Positions 9,106 through 21,055 of a stretch of DNA of 64,000 nt are shown here, one piece after another. The stretch comes from Viola odorata (taxonomy: Eukaryota; Streptophyta; Magnoliopsida; Malpighiales; Violaceae), in the NCBI GenBank assembly GCA_963691705.1, contig OY829539.1:5768501-5832500 (forward strand), given 5' to 3'. Position 1 is the stretch's first letter. The number at the start of each line of letters is the position of its first letter. The position numbers were made by a program, and so were the translations under genes. Below the pieces are notes generated by a model, which saw only the letters and a list, made by a program, of their open reading frames with translations, did no database searches and was not told the origin of the DNA.

Positions 9106-12100
9106 GTGGTGTTGATACGATCCTAGAATGCGCCTGCATCCTGCTCAGGAGGTAACGACCCCAAGAACAAGACTTTCCCACAATTTGCAGCCGTAAGCAG
9201 TCCTCACCTGATATTAGTGTTTGCACTCACGCTCTGAAACAAGGCTAAGTGTTTAACGCTCATAAAGATGCAACTAACATGATACATAATTTACAGTTCG
9301 CAATGTCAATCCGAGTGAATAGACTTCGACTGAAGATGCACATGCATGGGCATTCTAATAATCGATGGGACTTTTACGGAAAAGAATGAAAGGACATGAC
9401 AAGTCCGGAAAGAAGTTTGTTTTGGGAGAGCTTGCTTTGCTGGGGAGGCTTTTGATGAAGGTGATGTTTCGCTGATTGTCCCGGATGTGGGCAATGTCTT
9501 GCTAAGTGGCCCTGATGTGGGCGAGGTATGCGAACTTCTTCGTGTTTTGCTGAGGATGCCTTCTTGATAGAGTGCACGAGCTCTGGGATCCTTGCTGGGG
9601 GTGCTTTTCTTTCGGCCAGGGGCCCTGTTCTTGAGTCTTCATTGGGGAGTGTCGTCGCTGCTCTTTTTGCGACTCACTACCTGAGTTGGCCTGGGGCCCT
9701 TTTCTTCTCATGTCCTTACTAGGGAGGCTTGCTTTGAGATTTCTCGAGTTGGCCTTGGGCCTCTTTTGCTTGACTTCCTGGGGAAGGATGCTTTGAGCTT
9801 TCTCGAGTTGGCCTCGGGCCTCTTTCTCTCGAGTCCATTGGGGAGGTTTTCTTCGAGATTTCTCGAATTGAGTTGTCCCCGGGCTGTGCTTGCTTTGGCT
9901 CTTCGATTGTTCAAAGATCTCTGAGCATTTTCTTTCTTTTCTTTTCTTTTCCCCTTTTTCCCCTCTCTCCTTTTTCTTTTTTTTTTTTTTTTTTTTTTTT
10001 AATTTTTTATATATATATCCCTCCCCTTTTTGATTTGATTTGAAATGCAACAGAGCAGAGCAAGCACAACCTTTATCTTGATCTCTTCCCCTTTTGTCTT
10101 GAGGCCTCGGCCTTCGTCGTTGCTGCTTCTTCGGTGATAGTCCTTAGCGATCTCCTGGTGACCTTTTCCGTCTCCTTGGTCGTGAACTCGAACTTGGCGT
10201 GCTTTTACTTCCGGCTGGCAATTTTAGCTGAAACTGCTCTTTGGCTCCCGGGGTATGAGTGATAGCGAAGGTTTGGGGGAGTGATGACATTTATGGTGAA
10301 AAGAGGGAAGAAACGAAGAAAGTGGAGAAAATCATAAAAGTCCCATGTCATTTTATAGCTATCCCATGTCTAATTGCGCATGTACCCTGGATATTATGCG
10401 AACTCAACTAGTATCTAGTCAGGCCCTTACACTCGTGAAGGATAAGGCGCGTTGGCTCAAAAATGCTTACCGGGGTTTGTCTATGACTGCTTATGTTGGT
10501 GCAAACCGCGGATATAAGGGCAAACAGGTCATATCATGCATGGCATGCAACTTAGATGGATGTTTTTTTTTTTTGGAAATGGGATTGAAAATTCTCGATC
10601 TATGCAATGCATGAAAATGCTTATGAGAGTAGTATGCTTTTTTATTTTAGCTGGGCTAAAAAGGGATTTGGATTGATTTTTGATTTTGACTGATTGATGG
10701 TTTGACTGCTGGGTTCGATTGCTAGTCGTTGGATTGCTGGATGTTTGATTGCTAGACGGTTGATTGCTAGAGATGGGGGGATGACTTATTTGCAACATTC
10801 TAATGGGAATCTAAGGTTGCCCCCCCAGTGGGCCAGACGACCGTACTCGAATTAAAGCTAATAAAGCGAGCCGGAGTGAAAATAAAACTAAATAGGGGAA
10901 AAGAAAGATAGACTCCCCTGAGATGTGCAGCGGGGCTGCAAGAGCGTCTTCCACAAGCTTTATGAGGATGACAATGAGATGATTCGTGTCCCTGCGAGAT
11001 ACAGAGGGGACAACAGAGTATAAAATTAACTCAAAACTGAGATAAGTTCAGGGATTCTCCCTTCCTTTAACTCGGCTTTTCGAGGGTGCCTATGATGTGG
11101 TCCCAGCTCCGGGACACTTTGCTTTGATTGGTTTCTTTTTCAGCTGCTTTGCGGGAACCAACGATCCAAGTCGGAGTGAGGACGAGATCTACAGCTGGTT
11201 CACTTTGCTTACCGGTCATTGCCGGACCTATGTTGATTGGCTTCTTGATTGCTTGGGGATAAAGGGGAAGACCCTCTGTCTCCAAAATGTGCAGCGGGGC
11301 TGCATGGGCGTATGCTTACCGTTCTTATGCCGACAATGAATGGGGGTAACCCGGTTCCTGAAACAGACAAGGTGATGACAAATGAGGAGTAAATGCAAGA
11401 CCATTTTTGGTGAAAGTAATGCGATGGATAAGTTTTTAAGCTCTCCCTTTTGGAGGGGCCATCCATAGGTCACTATGGTGTGGCTTGTGTTGGATGTTTG
11501 TTGATGATGGCTTTGCTCTAGAGGCTTGATCACAGCTCTTATCTTTGCTCGGGTGATATCGTCAGTCAGCCGCTGGTGGCCCACAAATTAGAGGATCGAT
11601 CTTCCTCGTGCTGATTCTGTTGAGGAGCTTCTTGAACAAGACCGCATCATGTATGTTGATTGTGATCCTAGGGGGGATAGGCTTTTCATCGCGCTTCTTT
11701 TCTGGTAGTTCTGCTTACGAAGGTGCGCTGGGCGACACTGGCGTTTTGGTGATGGGCTCCTCTGAATTGGTGACAGAGATGGGAGCCAATGTTGCTAGTG
11801 TTCCGACAGCTCAGTCGGCGTTGGATGGGCTTTGTGACTTTGGTCCAGCATTCAGTCCTTGGAGATGGGCCGTTTGCGATGCCGGTTGTGTTGGTAGCAC
11901 TGCGAGGAAAAGAAAGTTCATTTTAGATGGTGATGGTTTGTCTTAAAATCTTTCCTGATTCGCTCTTGAAGGTGGCCTGCTATGGCAATTCAACAGCTCC
12001 TACGAGCGGAACTCTCTGGTTTTATCGTGACGACGATTTGAGGCGTGAGACCTTACGTCCCTGCAAAACTGAAAGTTGATTAGTGGCGTTAGTCTAAGTG

Positions 12101-12318
12101 ACGCGTCTTGCGTCCCGAGCTACTCCTGGGGATCCATCCATGCCATGCCTCCTTTTGTCATCTCACAATTTTAAGAAAAAAAACAGGGGACAACAAATTT
12201 TAAAACAAAGCATCTCTTGAAAAAACTTCTTTTATTCATTTCAGGACAAATGTTTGTGCTAGATTGTCATGATAAAACCCTATGTCTTTGGCTAACCGGA
12301 CGCTCTGTCCACGATGCT
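9106..12318 (-). other. Remaining 3' untranslated region of element A
   Basis: No gene supported. It contains a ~65-bp degenerate repeat with GAGTTGGCC and GGGCCT at about 9580-9900, a pyrimidine-rich run at 9913-10005, a short GATTGCTAG-type microrepeat near 10690-10770, and unique sequence from 10800 to the integrase stop. Short frames on both strands (for example 11097-11339, 11608-11946) have no recognisable domain and are not conserved as frames in B. Confidence 0.75.
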
Positions 12319-15300
12319 TCAGGCGAAGTATCTCTTGACTGCATCGGCATTTACCGGTTTCGGGAGATCGTCTCCATCCATGTTGGTTAGCATTAGGGCA
12401 CCCCCTGAGAATGCACTTTTGACCAGGTACGGGCCCTCGTACCTTGGGGCCCACTTTCCTTTACTGGCCTCCTGATGAGGGAGAACTTTCTTTAGCACTA
12501 AATTCCCAGCCTCGAATTTGCGAGGTCGCACTTTCTTGTTATAAGCGTTGACCATTCTTTGCTGATATAATTGCGCATGGCAGATAGCGGCCAAGCGCTT
12601 TTCGGGAAGGAGGTTCAGCTGCTCGTACCTCACTCTCGCCCAATCAGATTCTTCTACTTCAGATTCTGCCAGGATTCTGAGAGAAGGAATTTCTACCTCG
12701 AGGGGAATTACGGCTTCCATGCCGTAAACTAATGAGTAGGGAGTTGCCCCTGTGGACGTACGGGTTGCTATCCGATAAGCATGTAGTGCGAAGGGAAGCA
12801 TGTCGTGCCAGTCTTTGTGAGTGATTACCATCTTTTGGATGATCCTCTTCAGGTTCTTGTTTGCTGCTTCGACTGCGCCATTCATCTTTGGTCGATATGG
12901 CGACGAGTTCCGGTGCTTTACCTTCCAACGTTGGCAAAGACTGTCGATCAATTTTCCATTGAGGTTAGTGCCATTGTCCGTGATGATGGTTTCTGAGACC
13001 TCATGACGGCAAATGATGTTTCTCTCAATGAATCGCATGGTCGTTTTCTGGGTGATGCTGGAGTAAGAGGTGGCCTCTACCCACTTAGTGAAGTAGTCGA
13101 TTGCTACGAGGATGAAGCGATGGCCATTAGAGGCTGTTGGATGAATTTGGCCGATGATGTCGATTCCCCACATCGCAAAAGGCCAAGGCGATGTCATGCT
13201 GAAGAGTGGGGCTGGAGGGACATGGAGATGATCCGCATAGATTTGACACTTGTGGCACTTCCGGAAATAGCCGATGCAATCGCGCTCGATGGTGAGCCAA
13301 AAATAGCCTTGCCTCATGATCTGTCTGGCCATCATGTGCCCACTTGCGTGAGTGGAACAGACTCCTTCATGGATCTCTGCTATGATTTTCTTCGCTTCGG
13401 TCATGGTGACGCAACGAAGCAAAGCTCCATCCGCTCTCCTCTTATATAGAACCTCGCCATCGAGGTAGAAGTCTAGTGCCAAGCGCTGAAGGGTCTTCTT
13501 GCTAACTCGGCTTGCCCCCGGTGGGTATTCCCGATTTTTGATGAATTGTACCAAGTCGTAGAACCATGGCTTCCCATCGGGTTCTTCTTCTAGGATGACA
13601 CAGCAAGCCGGAGTTTCTTTGACTTCCACTCTCAATGGCTGAAGCATTATCCCGCACTCTAACTTGAACATTGATGCCAATGTGGCCAATGCGTCTGCGA
13701 AGCGGTTCTTTTCTCGGTCGACTCGGTCGAACTTGGTTTCTTCGAATTCTCGCGTGAGCTGAGTGAGCAACTTTTGATAAGGGATGAGCTTAGAATCCCG
13801 TGTCTGCCATAGATCCTAGGCTTGATAGATGACGAGTGCTGAATCGCCGAAGATTCGGAGCTTCTTTACTTTTAAGTCGATGGCTGCTGTCAGACCACTG
13901 ATGCATGCCTCATACTCGGCGACGTTATTGGTGCATGGGAAGTTCAATTTGCATGCTATGGGGAATTGACGGCCATCTGGGGCTATGACCACGGCTCCCA
14001 CTCCCTTGCCCGAGAGGTTCACCGCACCGTCGAAGAACATGGTCCACCAATCGTCTTCTCGGAGATTTTCTGTGATCTCATCTTCAATCATTATGATGTC
14101 CTCATCGGGGAAGTCGAAGCTCAATGACTCGTACTCGTCCGAGGCATGATCGGCCAAGTGATCGGCGAGGGCGCTTGCTTTAACCGCTTTCTGAGTCACA
14201 TAGATGATCTCGTGCTCAGCTAATAAGACTTGCCATCTACAAATGCGACTTGACAGGTACGGCTTTTCGAAAATGTATTTCAAGGGGTCCATGCGAGAGA
14301 TTAGCCAAGTCGTGTAATACAACATGTACTGCCGGAGCCTTCGGGCGCACCATGCTAGGGCGCAACAAGTTCGTTCCAACATGGAGTAGCGCATCTCGCA
14401 CTCGTTGAATTTTTTGCTGAGGTAGTAGATGGCTTGTTCACGCCTTCCTGATTCGTCGTGCTGTCCCAAAACGCACCCCATGGCGCTGGCTGTGACTGTC
14501 ATGTACATGAGCAGGGGTCGTCCTGGCGTTGGGGGAACCAGTACTGGTGGGTTTTGCAGATATGTTTTGATTTTCTCAAAGGCTTGCTGGCAGTCTTCGT
14601 CCCATTCGGCTTCTCCGTGTTTCCTTAGCATTTTGAACATCGGCTCGCAAGTGAGTGTTAACTGGCTGATAAAGCGAGCGATGTAGTTGATACGTCCTAA
14701 GAAGCTTCGTACTTCTGTTTCGGTGCTAGGAGCGGGTAGTTCTTGTATTGCTTTTATTTTATCAGGATCCACCTCTATGCCCCTGTTGCTGACGATGAAT
14801 CCTAACAGTTTTCCGGAGGTAACCCCAAAGGTGCACTTAGCTGGGTTTAGCCGTAGATGAAACTGCCTTAGCCTTTCGAATACCTTCTTCAAGATGTCCA
14901 CATGATCTTGCGTTCCACGGGACTTGGCTATCATGTCATCGACATATATCTCAAATTCCTTGTGCATCATGTCGTGGAAAAGGGTGACGGCAGCACGTTG
15001 ATAAGTGGCTCCTGCGTTCTTTAATCCGAAGGGCATTACTTTGTAGCAGAAGGTTCCCCAGGGCGTGATGAAGGTTGTCTTCTCACTGTCTTCGGGTGCC
15101 ATCTTGATTTGATTATATCCCGAAAATCCGTCCATGAAGGAAAACATGTCATTTCTGGCGGCACTATCTACCAAGATGTCGATGTGGGGAAGTGGGAAGT
15201 CATCTTTGGGGCTGGCTCGGTTTAGATCCCGAAAGTCCACGCACATGCGGACCTTCCCATCTTTCTTAGGTACCGGCACTATGTTGGCGATCCACTCGGG

Positions 15301-15757
15301 GTACTCGGCAACTCTCAAGAAACCCGCATCTAGCTGCTTGGTAACTTCTTCTTTGATTTTCAAAAGGATGTCCGGATGCATCCTCCGAAGTTTTTGCTTG
15401 ACAGGTTTGTACTCAGGCTTCAAGGGGATGCGATGCTCGACTATCCCAGGATCAAGACTTGGCATATCGGCGTACGACCATGCGAATATGTCTGAGTAGT
15501 CTTTGAGGAGAGAAATCAACCTTTCTCTCTGAACTGCGTCCAAGGTAGTTCCGATCTTGACCAACTTCTGATTCTCTTTGCTTGCCCCCAGGTTTACTTC
15601 GTCCAATTCCTCCTGGTGAGGAGTTATTTCCTTTTCTGAACTTTCTAGTAAACGGGCTAACTCGTTGGGGATTTCGGCTTGGTCTTCGGTTGTAGCGACG
15701 ATTTCTTTGTCGGTAAAGACATAGGTTTTATCAAGACAATCCGAATTAACACTCATC
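12319..15757 (-). pseudogene. pol: Element A pol: RT, RNase H, archaeal-type RNase H, integrase (one internal stop)
   Basis: Copies element RNA into DNA and integrates it. Counting from the ATG at 15756, the reverse transcriptase has RMCVDFRDLN, FSGYNQI, MPFGLKNA and YVDD (about 271-274). A Ty3 RNase H follows (LSKKFNECEMRYSMLE), then a second, archaeal-type RNase H at about 568-646 (FFDGA, NNVAEYEACISGL, FGDSALVIYQ), a mark of the Tat lineage. Integrase has an HHCC zinc region (CHKCQ) and the triad in GIDIIG, TDNGT and GAVEAAN with 35 residues between the last two acidic residues. One in-frame TAG at 13816-13818 replaces a Gln codon (CAG in B) between aRNase H and integrase; otherwise the frame is open. 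The exon starts at the splice acceptor, so the longer open frame reaching 15837 is not the natural start. Confidence 0.92.
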
Positions 15758-15909
15758 CTGAAATTAAAAATGCGAAAAGAAGAGATGCGTAAAATGAAAA
15801 TTGCATATATATTGATTTTTAACAAAAAAGGGAACATGAGTCCCTACAAAAAGGTCTTCGTAAGAAGACGTGCAAAAACGTATGTATATTTTTCGAAAGG
15901 AGTGATTAC
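15758..15909 (-). other. Short intron between protease and pol (152 bp)
   Basis: On the minus strand the intron starts GTAATC, overlapping the gag-pro stop codon, and ends TTTTTAATTTCAG just before GATGAGTG. Removing it deletes the stop and joins gag-pro in phase with pol. B has the same sites at 39611-39760 (150 bp) although the interior differs. An intron at this place is documented for Ogre elements, where transcripts are partially spliced. Confidence 0.82.
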
Positions 15910-18900
15910 GGAGAGACATCTGGAAGCATGGCGATGGTCCAGTTGCGCACAAACTCCCCTGACTTCTTTACGAAAATGACTGAACTGAGCGACGGCTCTT
16001 CTTCACCCAGAGTGCAGATACGGAGGTCTGATACCCTGGTTGGATTTTCATTGATGGTTTCGGCTGCGAAGGGGAACGTGGTTCTGATATGGGGAACTTG
16101 CATTTTGCTATCTGGCGCAGAACGTCCAAATAGCTTAGCTAGTTGCTTTGCTTTCTTTTCTTGGGCAATCCTGGCGAAATCGGCCTTGCTGGGTTGGTAC
16201 CCTAACCCGAAGCGATCTCCGAAGTTTTTCGGAGGTGCCCAACCTCTTGCTCCTTGCAGCTCGGCCCCTAGCCGCTTTCCCAGTCGGAAACTTCCTTCTA
16301 GGGTTGACTTAGTTGTTGCTTCGGCTACCTCAGATTTTGAGGTTTTGCAGATGGGGGATCCTTCTTCGATCCAATCTGCGTTGACAATTTCGAAGGCTTG
16401 GAAAGAACTTTCCAAGGTCTCAGCAGTTTCGATGTAAGGCACGGATGCATGCTTGGCCAAGATTAAGGCCTCTTCTGCCTTGATTGTGACAAGGGCGTTA
16501 TCTTTGACTTATTTGAGGCACTGATGCAGGGAAGATGGGACAGCTCCTGCTGAATGAATCCATGGCCGTCCTAGAAGCATGCTGTAGGCGGGTTGGATCT
16601 CCATGATCTGGAACGTCAAGGCGAACGTGTGGGGTCCGATGACCATGTCCAGCTCAAAGTTTCCAAGGATCTCTCGAGTGGTACCATCGAAAGCCCTAGC
16701 CATCATTCCGCTAGGCTTCATGTGAGAGAGATCGACTGGTAGTTGTTCGAGGACATGCCTGGGCATGACATTCAGTGCCGACCCATTGTCGATTAGGGCT
16801 TTTGCTATGACATGCCCCTTGCATTCCACCGTGATGTATAGGGCCTTGTTGTGATCTCTTCCTGCGGGGTCTATCTCTCCCTCAGAGAAGGAAATGCTAC
16901 TTAAGGCTTGAATCCTCCCAACGAGGTTCTCCACCCCTTCCGTGGTGATATCTTTAGTTACGAAGGCTTGCTTCAAGACTTTTAAGAGAGCTTGGCGATG
17001 AGGCTCTGAAGTGAGAATCAGCTCCATGATGGAGATGCGAGCCGGGGTTTTCTTTAGCTGTTCGATGATGCTAAACTCGCTCTGTTTCATGATCTTAAGG
17101 AACTCGGCTGTCTCGTCCTCAGTTACTGGTTTGCTCAAACCTTGAGTCTCCTCTGTCATCTCTTCGCGGATCACAGGGTTTTTCCCTTTGGCTTGTCTTT
17201 GTTTTTCTACCTCCTCCGATATGTAGCATCTCCCTGTACGGGTCATGCCCCCGATATGAGAGGTTTCGCCGATAGTCAGCTCTGTTGGTGCGATTGCAGG
17301 AGGGGTAGTGACCACCGTGTATCCGTAGTTAAATGGGACTGCATGCAAGTCTCGACTAGGGGTATTCACAGCCAATGTGAATACTACCTTGCGAGGGGTT
17401 GTAGCTGCACCCCCGGTTTGGGCCGTGTATTCGAAGGAGTACGGTGCTGGAGGATTATCTTCGATGGCGTTGATTGCTCCTCGGGTTGCCCCTTCAGTTT
17501 GGATGATCCCGAATGTCGTGAGTTGCTTAACTTTCTTCCAAAACAGTCCGCAGTCCTGGATGTCGTGCTTGCTCTCCCCTTGGCAGAATAGGCATTGGGC
17601 CTGATCATTTCCTGGGAATGGCAGATAAGCGTTGTTGGCTAACGCGAAGAATAATTCTTCGCTGGGTGTTTCCTCTATTGAAGGGGGAGGAACGCCGATT
17701 CCCATGGAAGCAATGTCGCTCTTCCCAGGCTTATGGTGTGGCAGAGGGCTGGTTGTTGCATCAAGACCCCTCACCAGACCTCTGGACGAGACTCGTCCTT
17801 GTCGGGTCAGATGCTCGACCTTCTCTCTAAAGGCGTAACAATCCTCCAGGGAGTGTCCTCGGGTTCCAGCGTGATATTCGCAGCTAACATTCGGATCATA
17901 CCAGCTAGGGTAGGGAGTTGATTGAGGTGAGAGTGGGGACGGGGTGATCTGCCCATCTGCCAGGAGGCTTGCGTAAATTTCCTTCAACGGAAACGGAGGA
18001 AACGACCATGTCGGTGAAGGGTATGACTCGGAGTCTGAGGATTCCCAAGAGGGTAGTAAGGGCACTGTGCTAGAATAGGAGGGTGGTGCCGAATACTTGA
18101 CGAGGTAGTCGAACCTCCCGGAAGGTTGGCCCAAGGTGTCAATCTCGCGGTCTCCCTCATCGCGACGCCTAGAGAACCGTTTACCCGACGAGGTTGATCC
18201 TTTCTTTTGGATGTTTTGGAGTGGGGTTCTCTTGGCGTTATGTGGGATAGGAACCCCTTCTCCGATGGTGTGGATGGATCCTTCCTCGTGTGTTACTTTC
18301 TGGGTTTGAATTACTCCGAGGCTCGAGAGTTGTCTCACCTTTTCTGCGAACAAACCGCAGCTTTGGATCTTGTGACCGTTGCTTCCCTTGCAGTACATGC
18401 AATGACCTGAGTTGTTTTCCGAGCATGGCACATACCCTCCTCGAGCTAAGGCCAGGAAAAGTTGTTCCTGTGGCCAGTCTGATGCTGAAGAAAATAGGTC
18501 GTTGCTCTCTCCTGTTGAGATGGCGTTCACCCCTCCCTTTCCTTGGGAATGATCGGGGAGAGGGTTGGTGGAGGTGTTGGGTCCTTTTGCTGCCCCTTCG
18601 AAAGATACCCATCCACTTTTGATCAAGTGATGGACTTTCGTTTTGAATGCGAAGCAATTTTCCAGAGTGTGGCCTGGGGCTCCGGCGTGATACTCGCATC
18701 GTGCGTTAAGATCATACCACTTCGGGTAAGGAGGCAACTGAGGCTGCGCTGGAACTGGTACGATCTGTCCGGCTGCTAGGAGATGCTTGTAGATTTCTCC
18801 CGCAGGGAGGGGGAGAGGAGGCAAAGGCTCTCGGTTCCACCGATTGTTCGATGTGTTTTGGTTATTCGGGTATTTTGGTGGGTTATATGGCTTGGGTTGC

Positions 18901-20273
18901 ATGGGTTGTGATGCTTGTACCGGAGGCGGCGAGAAATGTGTAGGATTTTGAGGCGCGGTATTAGCAACAGGTGGTGATGTGAAAGGAAAGTAGGTGGGTT
19001 GATATAGCGATGGCAAAGGGTAGGGCGATGGCGATAGATAAGGTGGAGGTGATGGAAATGGCTGCCCACGATTAGCTTGGGGAGCAACAAACCCCACATC
19101 TTTCTTTGCGATGGATGCCTTCTTGGGTGCAGACTCTGGTGCCGAAGGCGAGATTCGTCCAGATTTAATCCCTTGCTCGAATCTTTCGGCGATTAGGACC
19201 ATGTCGGAGAAGCTATTTGAAGGATTCGAGATCAGGTAGGTGTAGTAGGGAGCCTTGAAGGTGTGTAGAAAGATCGATAAGAGTTCCTTGTCGCTTAAAG
19301 GTGGAGAGATCCTAGAGGCCAGCTCTCTCCATCTCTGAGCGTAGGTCTTAACGGACTCGCCGACTTTCTTTTCCAAACTTTGTAGGTCGGCCCGGTCGGG
19401 AGCTACCTCCATGTTAAACTTATATTGCCGGTAGAAGGCATCAGACAGGTCTCTCCATGTCCTGATTCTGGCTTTGTCTAGACCCATGTACCAAGTTAGG
19501 GCATGCTTAGTCAAGCTTTCCCGGAATAGATGGATCAACAACGGCTCGTTGTGAATCATCTCTGCCATTTTGTTGCAATATACTCTGAGGTGGGTCTTTG
19601 GGCACTCGACCCCGGTGTATTTCTCGAAGTCAGGGATCTTGTATTTCGGTGGGATGACGATCCCGGGGACCATACACATATCAGCTGGGCCGGCAGGGTC
19701 GAAAGGATCAGCACCTTCAATTGCTCGGAGCCTTTCCTCAAGCAAATTCAGTCGGTCGCTTTTCGGTTGCTCGACTCCGAGGGGGTTATACCCGCAGGGT
19801 AGCATTGGTTCTGAGGAGAACTGGGGTTGTGCTGGATTGAAAGTGAGGAGCTGAGTTCCCACAGGTCCGGGAATTGTGCTCGGAGGAATAGGAGGGAGAT
19901 ACAAAGCCTCGAGGTGAGCCTGGCTTTTATTGGGGTCCACAGCAGGATTGATTGAAAGGTGCTGAAGCGACGAGGAGATCTCTTCACCCGCCTTAACCGT
20001 AGAATTTGCAGCGGTGGGTACAGTGAAGGGACTGACCCATCTCCATTGGCCCGGGGGTCCAGAAAGTAGTGGGGGTACGGAAGGTCCTGCGACGGTGAGC
20101 GAAGAGGGAGGTCCTCTTGCTTGAGGGGGATCGAAACCCGGTGGGAATTCGGTGGTAGCTTCATCCCTTTCCTTTTCGGCCCTGGCGGCCCTTTCTGTAG
20201 TAATCCGAACTTGCTCCTCTAGTTCGGCGATTCTAGCCGTTAGTACTTCGTCAGCCTTAGCTTGTTCAGTCAT
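15906..20273 (-). pseudogene. gag-pro: Element A gag-protease polyprotein (one internal stop)
   Basis: Encodes the capsid-like particle protein and the protease that matures it. Residues 1-50 are a likely coiled coil. The retrotransposon gag domain is at about 208-355 (KYKIPDFEKYTG, HALTWYMGL, FKAPYYTYLI). A proline-rich linker leads to four zinc-knuckle-like motifs at about 525 (CEYHAG..GH..C), 625 (CMYCKG..GH..C), 797 (CEYHAG..GH..C) and 893 (CLFCQG..KH..C), that is two alternating types, as if a pair had been duplicated. The aspartic protease has ALIDNGSALNV near 1158 and LLGRPWI. A TAA at 16509-16511 (Tyr codon TAC in B) cuts the frame; it then stays open to 15906, through a GLGYQPSK segment faintly like a G-patch. 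The start at 20273 is conserved in B. Confidence 0.9.
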
Positions 20274-21055
20274 TTTTCGTTTTTGAAGTCTAGTTAGGGG
20301 GAGCCTGTGCGGAGTAGCGCGCTTCCGAGGAGCTATCGCGAACCTGAAAAGAAAAAGAAAAGCACAAAAAGGGTGAGTACAAAGTCATACACAGGTGGTG
20401 TGCAATCCCGAGGTCCCCACATTTGCTCATTCACTTTCCGGCTGCGCTTTCATTTGATATTTCCAGGGCGGTTGGAGAGGCGAGGAATCCCAGTTGTCGA
20501 CAAGATACGAAGGAAGCCTCTATACATTCCAACGATATGAAGTAAATCTGAGATGCTAACGGCGAAACCCAACTCCGCAGGGGCAACCAATGCCACCATG
20601 CTAAGAAGATCTCTTTTACCCTATGCTTTTGACGATGCGAGGCCTGATGCCTGGTGAACCCTGCCAAGGGGAGAGACGATGATCTATGCTATGAACTTGG
20701 AGTGTTTTGTGATAAGCTAAGAGGATATGGCCATGAGTGAACGCTACTTGGCTGTTTTGAATACTTGTTCTGATTTTTCGGAATTTCGGTGAGATGATTG
20801 TGTTTTACCCCGGGGGAATTTTTTTGTTTTTTTTTTTTTGTTTTTTTGAGTTTGTATTGAAGGGATAGTTGATATGGAAAAGATGAGTCGATTTAATAAA
20901 TATCCGAAAGAGTACGACTTTATTAAAAAGCGTTTACAAAATATGGTAAACTTGCCAACTTCCTAAATTCATCAAAAATGGCTAGGATAGATGAAATTAG
21001 GGGTCCTAGCTAAAAAGAACAGATGGGCCGATCTCCGAGCCTTTCCCTGAAGGTG
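20274..21055 (-). other. Spacer between ORF1 and gag, with splice acceptor-like site
   Basis: No gene. On the minus strand a pyrimidine-rich tract ends in TTTTCAG at 20344-20346, about 70 nt before the gag ATG. B keeps an equally good acceptor (CCCCTTTTTCAG, AG at 44195-44196). A poly-T run lies at 20821-20846. From about 20760 rightward the sequence is almost identical to B, whereas gag is not. Confidence 0.6.

Noticed and set aside
9502..10050. 182-codon minus-strand ORF with a Lys-rich start
   Set aside because: Comes from the poly-pyrimidine run and ~65-bp repeats; the equivalent in B (33483-33911) has a different frame and length.
13003..13449. Plus-strand ORFs opposite integrase and RT (also 15134-15499, 17142-17591, 38756-39352)
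   Set aside because: Shadows of the well-supported minus-strand polyproteins; no independent domain.
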